Shown in pieces: positions 1 to 10,425 of a stretch of 64,000 nucleotides of DNA. The translations under genes were made by a program, and so were the position numbers. Source of the DNA: Otis tarda (Eukaryota; Chordata; Aves; Otidiformes; Otididae); the NCBI GenBank assembly GCA_026413225.1, contig CM048591.1:72690052-72754051 (forward strand), given 5' to 3'. The number at the start of each line of letters is the position of its first letter. Within the stretch, counting starts at the first letter, position 1. Under the pieces are notes generated by a model. That model saw only the letters and a program-made list of their open reading frames with translations, was not told the origin of the DNA and searched no databases.

Positions 1-1872
1 GGATTACACCACTGGAAACCGAGAATTGTTAGGGACAGTGTTGTGGCAAATTTATCTTTGTTTTTAAAGTAATTAAATACCTTGCACGTGGGAGAGCATA
101 AGCTGCCTGCTTATGTGGAGATCAAGTAGAGAATAGCTATTGAGCCTAGCTCTAGGGACATGAAAAAGAAAAAAAAATAAACGTGTGTTTATTGTTTCAT
201 AATGAAGATCAGAACTTCTTTTTTTTTAAAAAAAAATACTTTGTCAAATATAACACTTCCCAAACTCCTCAATTTAATGAAAAGAAGTCACCCTTTACAG
301 TAAATGCAGCTATGATAACGAGAGTAAGAAACTGAGGTATCTTAATAGTAAATGTGTACAGGTCAGATCTATAATAAGCTTTTTGTTTTATTTGTTAATT
401 GACAACCAGAGCAATTTTTAGTTATTTCTACTATTGTCTATACTATTTGTTAATCTGGACAGACAGAAAAGCTGCAAGCTACTATGCTGCTCCAGGATGA
501 TTGGACAAAATGTTGTTAATACTGCTGAAAAGGAGAGGCAAATCAGCTTGTGAGTTTAGTATCTCTCCACTGTGGGTTTCTGTCAGTAAGTATTCAAGCC
601 GAGGGAAAAAAAAAAACCAAAAAAAACCCAAAAAAAAAAACCCTGAAGCATTTGTTTGTGAGAACAAACCCTTTGGATTATATCTTACAACCTAAAAGAA
701 AGTGAATTGCTCCAAGAAGATAAATGCTGTCCTGTTAAGCCAAGATTAATTTGGCTGTAATTATTTTTAAGATGTTGAAAAGGCTCCCAAGAAAATTATA
801 AAAATACTTGGAGAAACCATTGAATTTGATCACACTGGCTGTAAGTACTCCTATTGTAAAAACCCTGTCTCTGCCTTTGTACTAAAGGAGATCCTCCTCT
901 CCTTTCATCTAGGCTTCTTTCCCCCACCCACCACCTTTTTAAGTAAAGGAAAATTTTGACTGACAGAGGCTCATTGGTTTAGGTCTCAGAAGAAATAAAA
1001 TTTCCTTTTCAAAAAGCACTAAAGTATATTAGTGTTTTGCTAATTCTATTATTAATTTCAAAGTGATTTTCCAGAAAACTTGTTATCTTCACATGCTAGA
1101 GTCTTCCTTGAAGAAAGACATGTGTGTAGAGAAAATGGATATAAGAAAAGTAAAGGGTTTTTCTTTGTAAAAATGGAAATATGTTTGAGATGTTTTATTC
1201 CTCCCTCTTCAAGAGCCAAATTTTGGCAATAGGCTGAGCCCCTCTCATAGAGGTCAGCATAAATGTTAATGGAGAAGAATGAGCTGGCTATAAGTATCAA
1301 ACATATGTGTTTTATTGAGAAATGTGCTTTCCTGAAAAATAAGGTCGTGGGTTTTGTTTAAACACTTGTCAGAACTGTGAATTTCTCTCTGTTGTTCACT
1401 ATTGTATTAAATGTGTGCTTATGTTTGAAAAAGCTCATCAGTCTCCTCCCAGTTTTTTCTCCTCTCTAGAAGAGTTTTCTGCATTGAGAGAAACCATTGT
1501 CTATCTATGCAAGTCTTCTACATGATTCTTCTGACGAAAGGACGACTCTTCTCCTGGTGCTGATGCTTCTCTTCTATTCCTTCCCTCATTATCTACTGAC
1601 TTTGAAACAGTTTTCATTTTTCAAGTCTAGCTAACTTTTTGAAGCTATTTGGAAGCTATAGCTATTTGAAGGTTTGGCAGATTTTTCCATTCCAATTTCT
1701 AGAGCATTTTCCAAAAGATTCCCTTTTCTGTGTATCTCATAATTAATTTTATTTTCCAGACTGAAGCAGAAGGATCAAGCAGAAGGTACATCTGTCTCCC
1801 ACCCTGAGCTCTTCTGCATTCTAGTCTGCTCAGGAGAAGTTTCCTCCATAAAATTCATGAAGAAAAGCTGTC
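1..1872. other. Unannotated AT-rich non-coding stretch
   Basis: No recognisable exon, transposon or RNA gene is seen here. Reading frames are all under about 85 codons and resemble no family I know. The only structure that stands out is an A-rich low-complexity tract at about 604-642, made of runs of A separated by CC or CCC. The stretch ends at the target duplication of the LTR that follows. Confidence 0.6.
604..642. repeat. A-rich low-complexity tract
   Basis: Runs of 8 to 10 A are interrupted by short C runs. It codes for lysine-rich or phenylalanine-rich junk in the overlapping frames on the two strands, so those frames should not be taken as genes. It has no adjacent LINE body and is not a LINE tail, because avian CR1 ends in an 8-bp repeat rather than poly(A). 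Confidence 0.75.
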
Positions 1873-1878
1873 TCTTTT
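1873..1878. repeat. Target-site duplication, left copy (TCTTTT)
   Basis: This 6-bp direct repeat is identical to 2204-2209 and abuts the TG of the LTR. It is the host sequence duplicated at integration. Confidence 0.88.
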
Positions 1879-2203
1879 TGTGGAGGCAGAGAGTGCAGTA
1901 CAGCTGTTCGACATTGACGAATTTGGGCTATGTCCTTGAACACCACTTCCTCAATAACAGAAAACCAGCAACTAGAACAAGATAAGGAAATACAAAAGGC
2001 AAAAATAGTAAAGACAACCAAAAAACTATAACCAATCCAAATGAAGCATAAGGTGCGTGAACAGTATATTGCTACCAATCAAATTAGATGATTAAGTGTG
2101 TGCACTTCGCATGTAACTTAGATAGACTGTAAAAGACTATTGCTGACTAACAATAGAGGTCTCTGGAACACCATCCACGGAGTCCGTGTTTTCTACTGAC
2201 ACA
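1879..2203 (+). mobile_element. Solo LTR, ERVK-like endogenous retrovirus
   Basis: This 325-bp element begins TGTGGAGG and ends CTGACACA, the TG...CA termini of a retroviral LTR. It is flanked by a perfect 6-bp direct repeat TCTTTT at 1873-1878 and 2204-2209. Six-base duplications are typical of ERVK-type (beta- or alpharetrovirus-like) integrases. A CCAAT motif lies near 2031-2037. The expected poly(A) signal is degenerate (AATAGA at 2152-2157), and a terminal GGAGTCCGTG motif follows at about 2179-2188. No gag, pol or env adjoins it, so it is a solo LTR left by LTR-LTR recombination. The same family occurs inverted at 9737-10059. Family assignment rests on the duplication length and general layout; the boundaries are certain. 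Confidence 0.9.
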
Positions 2204-2209
2204 TCTTTT
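2204..2209. repeat. Target-site duplication, right copy (TCTTTT)
   Basis: Identical to 1873-1878 and directly after the terminal CA of the LTR. Confidence 0.88.
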
Positions 2210-3878
2210 ATCAGTTTATTATTTTAAAAATACATACTTGAGGAATATTTTTTTGGTTTTGGGTTTTTTTTTTTTGCCTCACATTCACGTAACTGTAAAT
2301 ACAAGTAGTTTCTGTTAGTTGCTGCTGGATCCAGTATCCTGACATATGTGAGGCTGCTGCAGCTCCATGTCTCCAGGTCCAAGAAGCAGTGAGGCTGAAG
2401 GTGTACTCCCAATAATTTACTTTCATTTGAAACATTACATATTCAAAATAATTTCTTTACTGTTTTAAAACATGGACACTATGATGATAATATATATTTG
2501 CTTTACTCATCTCTGAGGTTAAAGGAATGCAAGAGGAAGAATAGAAAGTCAATGTGGCTTAACAATGAGACCAGGAGGAGGAATTAAGCACAGTGAGGCA
2601 TGAGGAAGGCATATATACAGTAATTAATCACAAGAGTTTTTATGGTTTCTGAAGATGGGGATATGTTTGTTCTGATGAAGAATTTAAAAGCATCTTCATT
2701 AGCTAATGGGATCGTTCTCCAACTAGGCTGACCTCAATTTTTTGCTCTGTAAATTTATGTAATTTTACTCTGTATTCCTCTGGTTTTTCTTGTTTTTTTT
2801 TTTTTTTTTCTCACAACTGCAAAATTCAGGAGACCAGCAGTGCCTGCAGATTTAATACTATCCATTTCTCTGTACAGTGTAAGAGCAGTTGTTTCATTTA
2901 TACATGTGTGAATACTAAGCCAATTTTATTAGCTACCTGAGTAGGTTCCTATTAAGAACAAAGCCTAAATTCTTGTATTCAAAATGAAATGTGTTTTTGT
3001 AGCAGTTCAATCAGAATGGACAGGCTGCATTTCTTCCATGTATATTTGCAAGTATTCAGATCAGTATTTCTTATTACCTCCTCAGATGAATCCTAACCAT
3101 GGTGACAGTTCAGATTGAGCCCTACAAGCCATGCAAATGCCAAGGGACAGATTGCTGTTTCTCTTTCTGAGGGCAATCTGTTCTTATCCAGCAAAACACA
3201 ATTTAGTGTGTTAAGGAGCTGTGGAAAACACGCAGTTTTTGAAAGACTGCCATTAACAATTGTGCTTGTAATTTCATGCTAAGTATTCTATTCAGTATGA
3301 AGAGGCAAGGCTCAAAAAGAATAATTTTTAACACAGTAAATATGGATCTTTGTTTTTATTTTTTCCTTCAAAAGTCAGAAAAAAAAAAAAAAGCTGCCTT
3401 CAGTGTATAATGTTTCCCCACAATCAGCAACAGTTGTGCATGTGAGAAGGCAATGGAACTAACCAATTCTCAAGCTGTGTACTTGCTAGAAATGGGAAAA
3501 CACTGAACAATCACCGTGGTGATCCAAATGACTTCTTTATAGAAGAATGGAAAGGAAAATTTTAAGTAGTGTTTAAGAGACATTTGTTTACTATTTATAT
3601 ATATTAGATTTTCAGATGTGGTCACCATGAGGTGTTCAAAGAGTCGGTACTAGACATACACTTGTCAATGAGGAGACTGAAAGAGGAAAGTAAATGGAGA
3701 GTCAGTTATGTTGTGAGATGGTCTGCCTTTTAATGTATTCTGCTTACATTCAATAAATAGCATTTTTAGTGCGTAAATAAATGTGATTGGTATTCTGGAA
3801 GTTCCAGGAAATTAAGACTTGCAGAACAAGATTTCATTTTACACCTGCTAGCAATCTATACCACACTGTGGGCCAAAT
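2210..3878. other. Unannotated AT-rich non-coding stretch
   Basis: No gene or clear transposon is visible. There are homopolymer runs: about ten T near 2265, seventeen T at 2793-2809 and about fourteen A at 3379-3392. Short open frames near 2211-2435 on the minus strand resemble nothing known and run through the T tract, so they are treated as chance. Confidence 0.6.
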
Positions 3879-4338
3879 AATCACAGATTCATAGTATAGT
3901 TTGGGTTGGAAGGGATCTTTAAATGTTCTCTAGTCCAACTTTCGTGCAAGGAACAGGGATATCTCCAACCAGATCAGGTTGCTCTGAGCCCCGTACAATG
4001 TGGCCTTGAATGTCTCTAAGGATGAGGCATCCACCACCTCTCTGGACAACCTGTGCCAGTGTTCAACCACCCTCCATGTAAAAAAATTCTTCCTTATATC
4101 TAGTCTAAATCTACTCTTTTTTAGTTTAAAATCATTACCCCTCATCCTATCACAACAGGCCTTGCTAAAAAGTTTGTTCCCATCTTTCTTATAACACCCT
4201 TTAAGTATTGAAAGGCTCCAATAAAAGTTCTCCCCAGAGCCTTCTCTTCTTCATGATGAACAACCCCAGTTCTGGCAGCCTTGTCTCATAAAAGAGGTGT
4301 TCCATCCTTCTGATCATTTTTGTGGCCTCCTCTGGACT
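3879..4338 (-). mobile_element. CR1 LINE, 5'-truncated 3' end, degraded
   Basis: Read on the minus strand, this is the last part of CR1 ORF2 followed by the short 3' UTR. Recognisable landmarks are the C-terminal coding motifs FRLDIRKNFF and VVEHWHRLSREVVDA (about 4120-4030) and the 3' segment matching the other copies. The terminal ATTCTATG repeats are decayed to ATGAATCTGTG-like sequence at 3879-3890. Stop codons and small indels interrupt the coding part, and the element is cut off about 460 bp from its 3' end. It is more diverged from the other CR1 copies here than they are from one another, which suggests an older insertion. CR1 makes few or no target duplications, and none is seen. Confidence 0.92.
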
Positions 4339-7300
4339 TTAATAATGCATGAGACAAGCTAAAAAATAGAAAGAAAGGAAATGGTGTCGTGCTTTATTTT
4401 TCTTTTATGCACTTCTATACAGAAGGAAAATAATGTCCAGGGAGAAAAAAGAAAGCATGCCAACTTTGCACCTGAAAATCTGCAAGCTTAGGTCCTGAGA
4501 GGGGCAGCTGAAGTCAGTTAAGGCTCTTGCTGATTTCACTGGGATCGGGATTAAACTGGCAAAGAGCAACACAAACCTCTGAGTATTTTGAAGTCCTTCC
4601 AAGATCCCAGTGATTAGGGGAACACAGTTGTAAACACTGAAAACCAAACCTTTTAAGACTTGGCCGATACAATTGATTTATGCTGCATGAAATACTTTTT
4701 GTACTCACAAAGATTTCATCTCATGTTTATCTCACCTTGGTTTCCTTTTATTAAGACGAAGGTAGTAGCTGTAAACGAAGAAACATGTCGATTTAGCAGG
4801 AGAGAAGTGTCTTTGTTAATTCACGGCATTCACCCAAAACCAAACCCCTTATAGATTACTCTGCTTCAGAAAATGGCACTGGAGAAACTGAACAACCCCC
4901 ACAGATTCTTGTTTTCACGTTACAGCTCCTGCAGCAGAAGTGTCTGTGGATTGTCAGCCCGACGGTGGATTTTTGTGGGAAATAGGTGTGGGAGCAGTGC
5001 CAGTGAAAGCTGCTGTCAGTTTGGGACAGTTTCTTCATTAATTCATGATGACGACAGAGACCCTGGAGCAAGCATGTGAAAAAATTCTATAAAGAGGAAT
5101 AAATAAAAGGCAACGTTTTGTTTTCACATGAAACATCATTCTTGGCATAAATTAATTCTCTGATGTGTTCAATGAAACTGTGGCAGCAGTGAGGATCCTG
5201 TTTGCAGGCCAGGCTCGTTTTAGGAGGTGTCTAAACATGATGCAGAGCTCACCCTGCCAGAGTCACCCTAAGTACTTTGCCTGTTTATTCCACTTTCCCT
5301 GTGAGGTACTTCAGCAACCTGGCTTCACTGACAAAAAACGCTCACAGAAGGCAAATTTCAAAGTCATGCGTTGCAGTTGTCATGGAAACTGCCTTTTAAA
5401 TTTTGATACACAATTATTCTTGATGGAGGCATATGCTGATCCAATCAGGGGAAAATTGTTGCATGGACTATCTGGCCTGCCACAGGCTGCTAGTCTTCAA
5501 GGTTCAGCACACGCAAGGAACCCACAGCGGGCAAAACACTAAACCAACTGTTTATAAAGGAGCTGTGTGTGCAATGGACTGACTGTTGGCTCTGGCTGAG
5601 TGCAGAAGCTGCTGTGACGTGCTCCAGAGTGACCTTGTTCTGCTGCTGAAGTCACAGTGCTATGATGACAGTGACAACACTCCATTCCTGCAAAGTTCCT
5701 TCTAGCCTTGTAGCCTTGTAGCTTCGTCCCCAGGTCACCAGTGAAGTGACTGGCATCATGTTGCCCAGTGGCTCTGCGCCAGACCCAGGCGGTGTGATCC
5801 CTGCCTTGCCAGCCACTCAACAATGGTGCATCTTCTTTGTCAGCGGGGGCAAGGTGATGCTGTAAAAGCCCTGTGATTTCCCTTATTTGATTGTTCCTCA
5901 CGGACCTTTCCATAACTTTGCCTAAAATTGTGGCCACTAAAACCACAGCAATCACTAACAGTGATTTGGTTTCTGCTCATGATTTTGAGAGGTTCCTGCC
6001 TTGTGCTTCTGCTGTAGTGTGGTTTGGCCAAAACTTGGCTCAGGCCTTCAGTGGAGTAGCAGGGCAGAAGAACAGGCAGCTGAGGAGGGGCTCAGGAAAA
6101 AGGGACACACATTTTCAGGACCACTGTACATCACGGATGACCCTTAGAAGGGTCCTACCCCCAGTTCCTCATTCATGTTCTCTTCTTTTTTTCTACCAAT
6201 GACCCTCCAAGTTTATCACTTCCAAGATCTGTGTGGCAGCACCATTCTCAAGGGATGGAAATTGATTTTATTTTTTTCACCATTATGGATGCTAACTTTG
6301 TTCTGTGGGCACAGAACATTGACACAGTACCGAGAACATCTGAAGGATTGTGCTTTTACTTTTCTACAACTCCCAGTCCAAGAGAGTTTAACATACAACG
6401 TACCAAGCTTGAAGTCCATTCTCATAGACAACATCTTATTCTCAAGCTACGCTTCCTTCCTTCCACTGTAATAAGTCTGGTGTATCTCACCTTCTGTAGG
6501 TTGTTCTCTCTGAAGTTACAGTCCATCAGATAAACTGATGAGCTGTCCTCTGCTTTTCTGGAGTCTGGTGGTGAAGCCCCACAGTCGCCTTTGGATTTTG
6601 GCTTAACTTCTGTCTCTGGTTATAATCTTTTAATTATAACTGGTTGTATGTGGCACTTGTACACTGACTGTAATTTTCCTTCTGCTTTTCTGCCAACAAC
6701 TTATTCTGTATTCTTTCACATCATTGCTGTCACTGACTGCAAACACTGACCTGCATTGAAATTCTCAGGGGGACTGATCCAACTCTATGGCAAGCCATGG
6801 AAAAGCACAGTGGATTTCTATTACTTGGTGAATACAAATGGAAATTTCATCTAAAAGGAAATGAATTAAATCTTTGTGTGATTTAAATATTATTCTCATC
6901 TTTTTTACTAATTTCTATTAGGACTTATTAGAAAAAAAAAAGTAATTATTCTGTGATACAGATAGGTAAACACCATGGCAACTCAAATTACTTTTCTCTG
7001 GTGGGGACCTCAACAGAAGGCCTATGTCCACACATCACCCTATGTATAACAGAATGCAAGTTTAAAAGAATGGTATCATGTGAATCAGAAACAGTATAGG
7101 CTATTCAGTATCAAGATGATCTCAATAAGATGTAAAAAAATGAGATTTACATAAGAAAGAAAAGAAAAATTTGGCCATTACCTTGCAAGGTATGTCGTAA
7201 AAGTCTCGTGTGTGTCCCCTCACACCTTTAGCCTGAGAGGCCGGGCTCGCACCTCTGCCAGGCACGTGTACGTGCAATGCGCTCATCAGCTCACTTGTGG

Positions 7301-9521
7301 TGGGCTTCCATAATCACATAAACCCGTTCGGATGACACTCATGTTCTGTGCTTGATGCCGTCTTTAGAGTTTACTCTATCTGCACCTAAATTCAGAAAAC
7401 AGAAAAAAACACCACTCCCTAATGAAGCTTTTGTCTTCCTTTGCTTTCATGTAATTGCATTTTCAGCTATCCACAATCTGTTCTTAAAGGGCATTCTGTT
7501 ATAGTTTTATCTGATTTCCACATAAAACAGTGGTAAAATTAATGCTTGCAACATTGTAATAAATCCCAGGCAATATTGATTTTGGGGGAGAGATATATCC
7601 CTCTGCTACTGGTTAGATCAATTGCATTTTTGTTGTTGTGATTGTTCTTAATTTTTGTCCTGTTATGCCTTTGTAGTTCCCAAAGCTCCAATCAAACATA
7701 GAGCTCCACCATGTGTATAACCATGAACTGGAACTTTAATTTGTTTTTCTAACTTTTCTACGTTTACAGGTGAGAGGGGGTTTGTGCTGAATTGTGGCCA
7801 AATGAATGAGAATAACTTGAAAGGATTCCTGCAGCCTTGTAGGAGACTGGTCAGTTGATACCGGGTGGGCAGGAGAGGCAGCCGTGCCCTCACGTGCTTG
7901 AGTCTGTCCTGGACAACTCTCATCCTTTCCACAGCCGGATGGCCAGGAGCAGAAGGGAAGGATCGCACCAGCTGAAATGAGTGCTTCCCAAGCTTTCCTT
8001 CATATAGCCCTGGAAAGGGGACTATGAACTCTGTGGGTCTGAGGTGGACACCACTTCTCAGAAAGTCATCACTGGTGGTCTCTACTGTGAGTGGAGTAGA
8101 TATGGACGTGTTACAGCCTCTGTCTAGTTGTCCGAAATAACGCTCCCACGCATCTCATGAATGGCTGCTCTGAAGTTTCTTCTTCTCCTAGGCCACGAGT
8201 AGAGAGGTCAAACTTACCTTTGCAGACCATGAATGTACACAGTAAGTGCTATATGATATATTTAAAATACTAACTTAGAAAAAAATCAGTTATTTTGAGA
8301 TTCTTATATGGAAATTATTTATTTAATAAATGCTCAAAAGTTTAGGCATATAAAATCAACAGCCATTTTTGAAAATATAAGCAGAAATGTATTTGCAGAT
8401 GTTGTCCTGTTAGAAATGATTGAGTTGAAATAGTCCATTCAGTTTAGTGGAAAGATACACGGAGAGACCAACTCGACAGCTTTCCTCTCTCCACGCACTG
8501 GAGACATGAGGCTCAGCTGCACTCTGCTGTGGGCATCATTTTCTGAAACAAGGCAGCATGCTTCATTTTTTCCCAGTGAAGCAGGACACCAGTGTGCCAT
8601 CAGTCCTCATGACTGTCCACAATGGTCTGAGCAAACAGAGCCCTGCAGAGGAATAGGCATGCCCTGGAAGTCTTTAAGTCACTGTATGACATGAAAGAAA
8701 TGAATGCAGAATGGTATTGACTCAGATAAATTCTTGAATATACTGTCTTTAAAGTGATGCAGTCTGTCATCAGACCCTGCTCTATTGAGACCCACCAGAC
8801 CCTGTCCAATTAATCTAACTTCATTGTAAAATTCATGTTACTGTGTCTGACAACAAAATCTCTCGACCATCAAAACTCAGCAAAATTCCTACGGTCAGCG
8901 CATGAACAGTGGCCTGGTTTTGAGCTTGATGGACATCACTATGAGGTCATTATTGATAGCACCCTTCTGTGCCATCCTCACAAAACACAAAATTTGTGGC
9001 TCTTGGTACTAACTTAGTGTCTTTATTAATGTTTTCACAAATTTCTTTATGGAAAAAAAAAAGGCTGAAGCTTAGAATAAAAGAGACAACTTAGAATACA
9101 AAAGTCATGTACTGTAATAAAAGGTAGATTTATAATATTCAGTGAGATTTTTTTTTAGTTCAGCATTTGTTTATTCAGTTTTATTTACTGATTTATTATT
9201 TAGCATTGGAATATAATGGGATTCATGTCAAAGCATAAATCAGTTCATTATCATGATTGTTGTGACAGAAAGATAAATTGTATTTTCTGAAGCAGAATGA
9301 AGTTCAACAAAATATACGTTTCTACATAGAGCACAGCATCTACACACAGTTAATTTTCTCTTTAAATGACAAGAAACTTATAACACCCTGATAAGTTAAT
9401 TTTCCTTGGGCTTATTCAGGTAAGGCTATATAGCATAACCCATCTTTTTATATCTTTCGTTACTGGCTGGGAATTGTGGCTTGGTAATTCAAGACGTGTG
9501 CTGTAAAATAACTTCTGAAAT
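4339..9521. other. Unannotated stretch, no gene recognised
   Basis: I see no transposon or known exon in these 5.2 kb. The largest open frames are 125 codons at 5165-5542 (+) and 138 codons at 5539-5955 (-). Neither has a domain, signal peptide or repeat that I recognise, and both fall in a locally GC-richer patch where stops are rarer. A three-copy 8-bp repeat sits at 5703-5726. The patch at 7190-7340 is locally CpG-containing but has no other signature. Confidence 0.5.
5703..5726. repeat. Short tandem repeat, 8-bp unit x 3
   Basis: Two exact copies of TAGCCTTG are followed by a third with two changes (TAGCTTCG). No function is implied. Confidence 0.8.
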
Positions 9522-9736
9522 TATAGGATCATGGAATGGTTAGAGTTGGAAAGGACCTTCAAAGGTCATCTAGTCCAACCCCCCTGCAAGGAGCATGGAC
9601 ATCCCTGACTAGATCAGGTTGCTCAGAGCCTCATCCAGCCTGGCCTTGAGTGTTTCCAGGGATGGGGCCTCCACCACCTGTCTGGACAACCTGTTCCAGT
9701 GTTCTACCACCCTCATTGTAAAAAATGTTTTCCTAA
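9522..9736 (-). mobile_element. CR1 LINE, 3' part, split by an LTR insertion
   Basis: This is the 3' end of a minus-strand CR1: the 3' UTR plus the C-terminal ORF2 codons for the VEHWNRL...VVEAPSL-type tail. The terminal repeat is weakly preserved (CATGGAATGG-like on the plus strand). The element is interrupted at 9736 by an ERVK-like LTR and resumes at 10060, where the sequence continues with no loss other than the 6-bp duplication. Together with 10060-10373 it is one insertion of about 530 bp. Confidence 0.93.
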
Positions 9737-10059
9737 TGTTGCAGTAAGGGCACGGACTCCATGGATGGTGTACCGGAGACCTTTATTGTCCGTCAGCCTC
9801 AGTCTTTTACATCTTTTCTCAGTTACACACGGAATGCATGCGCTTAATCATCTAATTCAGTTGGTAGCAATATACTGTTCACGCGCCTTAAACTTCATTT
9901 GGATTGGTTATAGATTTTTAGTTGTCTTTACTATATTTGCCTTTGGTATTTACTTATTTTGTTTTAATTGCTGTTTTTTGTTATTGAGCAAGTGGTGTTC
10001 AAGGACATAGCTCAAATTCTTCAATATCAGACAGCTGTGCTGCACTCTCTGTTCCCACA
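9737..10059 (-). mobile_element. Solo LTR, ERVK-like, nested inside CR1
   Basis: This 323-bp element lies on the minus strand. On the plus strand it reads TGTTGCAG...GTTCCCACA and is bounded by a perfect 6-bp duplication TCCTAA (9731-9736 and 10060-10065) that is CR1 sequence. It is the reverse complement of the 1879-2203 LTR family and aligns along its whole length with scattered substitutions. In this copy the poly(A) signal AATAAA is intact (minus strand, 9782-9787), followed by the GGAGTCCGTG motif near the 3' terminus. No internal retroviral genes remain. An open frame crossing the CR1/LTR border (9950-10324, minus) is a junction artefact, not a fusion gene. Confidence 0.93.
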
Positions 10060-10373
10060 TCCTAACATCTAATCTAAATCTACCTCTGTATATTTTAAAA
10101 CGATTACCACTCTTCCTACCACAACAGGCCCTACTGAACAGCCTCTCCCTATCTTTCTTGTAGGCCCCCTTGAGGTACTGGAAGACCGCTATCAGGTCTT
10201 CTTGGAGCCTCCTCTTCTCCAGGCTGAACAGCCCCAACTCTCTCAGCCTGTCTTCATAAGAGAGGTGCTCCAGCCCTCTCATCATCTTCGTGGCCCTCCT
10301 CTGGACCCTCTGCAACTGGTCCATCTCCTTCTCATGTTGGGGGCTCCAGAACTGGACACAGTACTCCAGGTAC
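10060..10373 (-). mobile_element. CR1 LINE, 5' part of the split copy
   Basis: This continues the minus-strand CR1 interrupted by the LTR. On the minus strand it encodes the ORF2 C-terminal region, with [34 protein letters not shown] and [13 protein letters not shown] still in one frame (about 10324-10140). The element is 5'-truncated at about 10373, where sequence shared with the other copies stops (after CAGTACTCCAGG). An AT-rich repeated sequence, described separately, abuts this 5' junction. Confidence 0.93.
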
Positions 10374-10425
10374 TTAATTGTACTTTTAAGTACAATTGTA
10401 CTTTTAAGTGCAATTAAGACAAATT
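10374..10425. repeat. AT-rich tandem and near-palindromic repeat at the CR1 5' junction
   Basis: The core GTACTTTTAAGT occurs twice about 18 bp apart with AATT between, and the unit is nearly self-complementary. It directly abuts the truncated 5' end of the minus-strand CR1. It may be filler DNA made when the second strand was joined, or it may predate the insertion. Confidence 0.65.

Noticed and set aside
5165..5955. 125- and 138-codon frames as genes
   Set aside because: No domain, no known family and no splice context. Lengths are within chance for a window of this size.
9950..10324. A 124-codon fusion protein
   Set aside because: It joins CR1 ORF2 tail codons to LTR sequence by insertion of the LTR, so it is a junction artefact.
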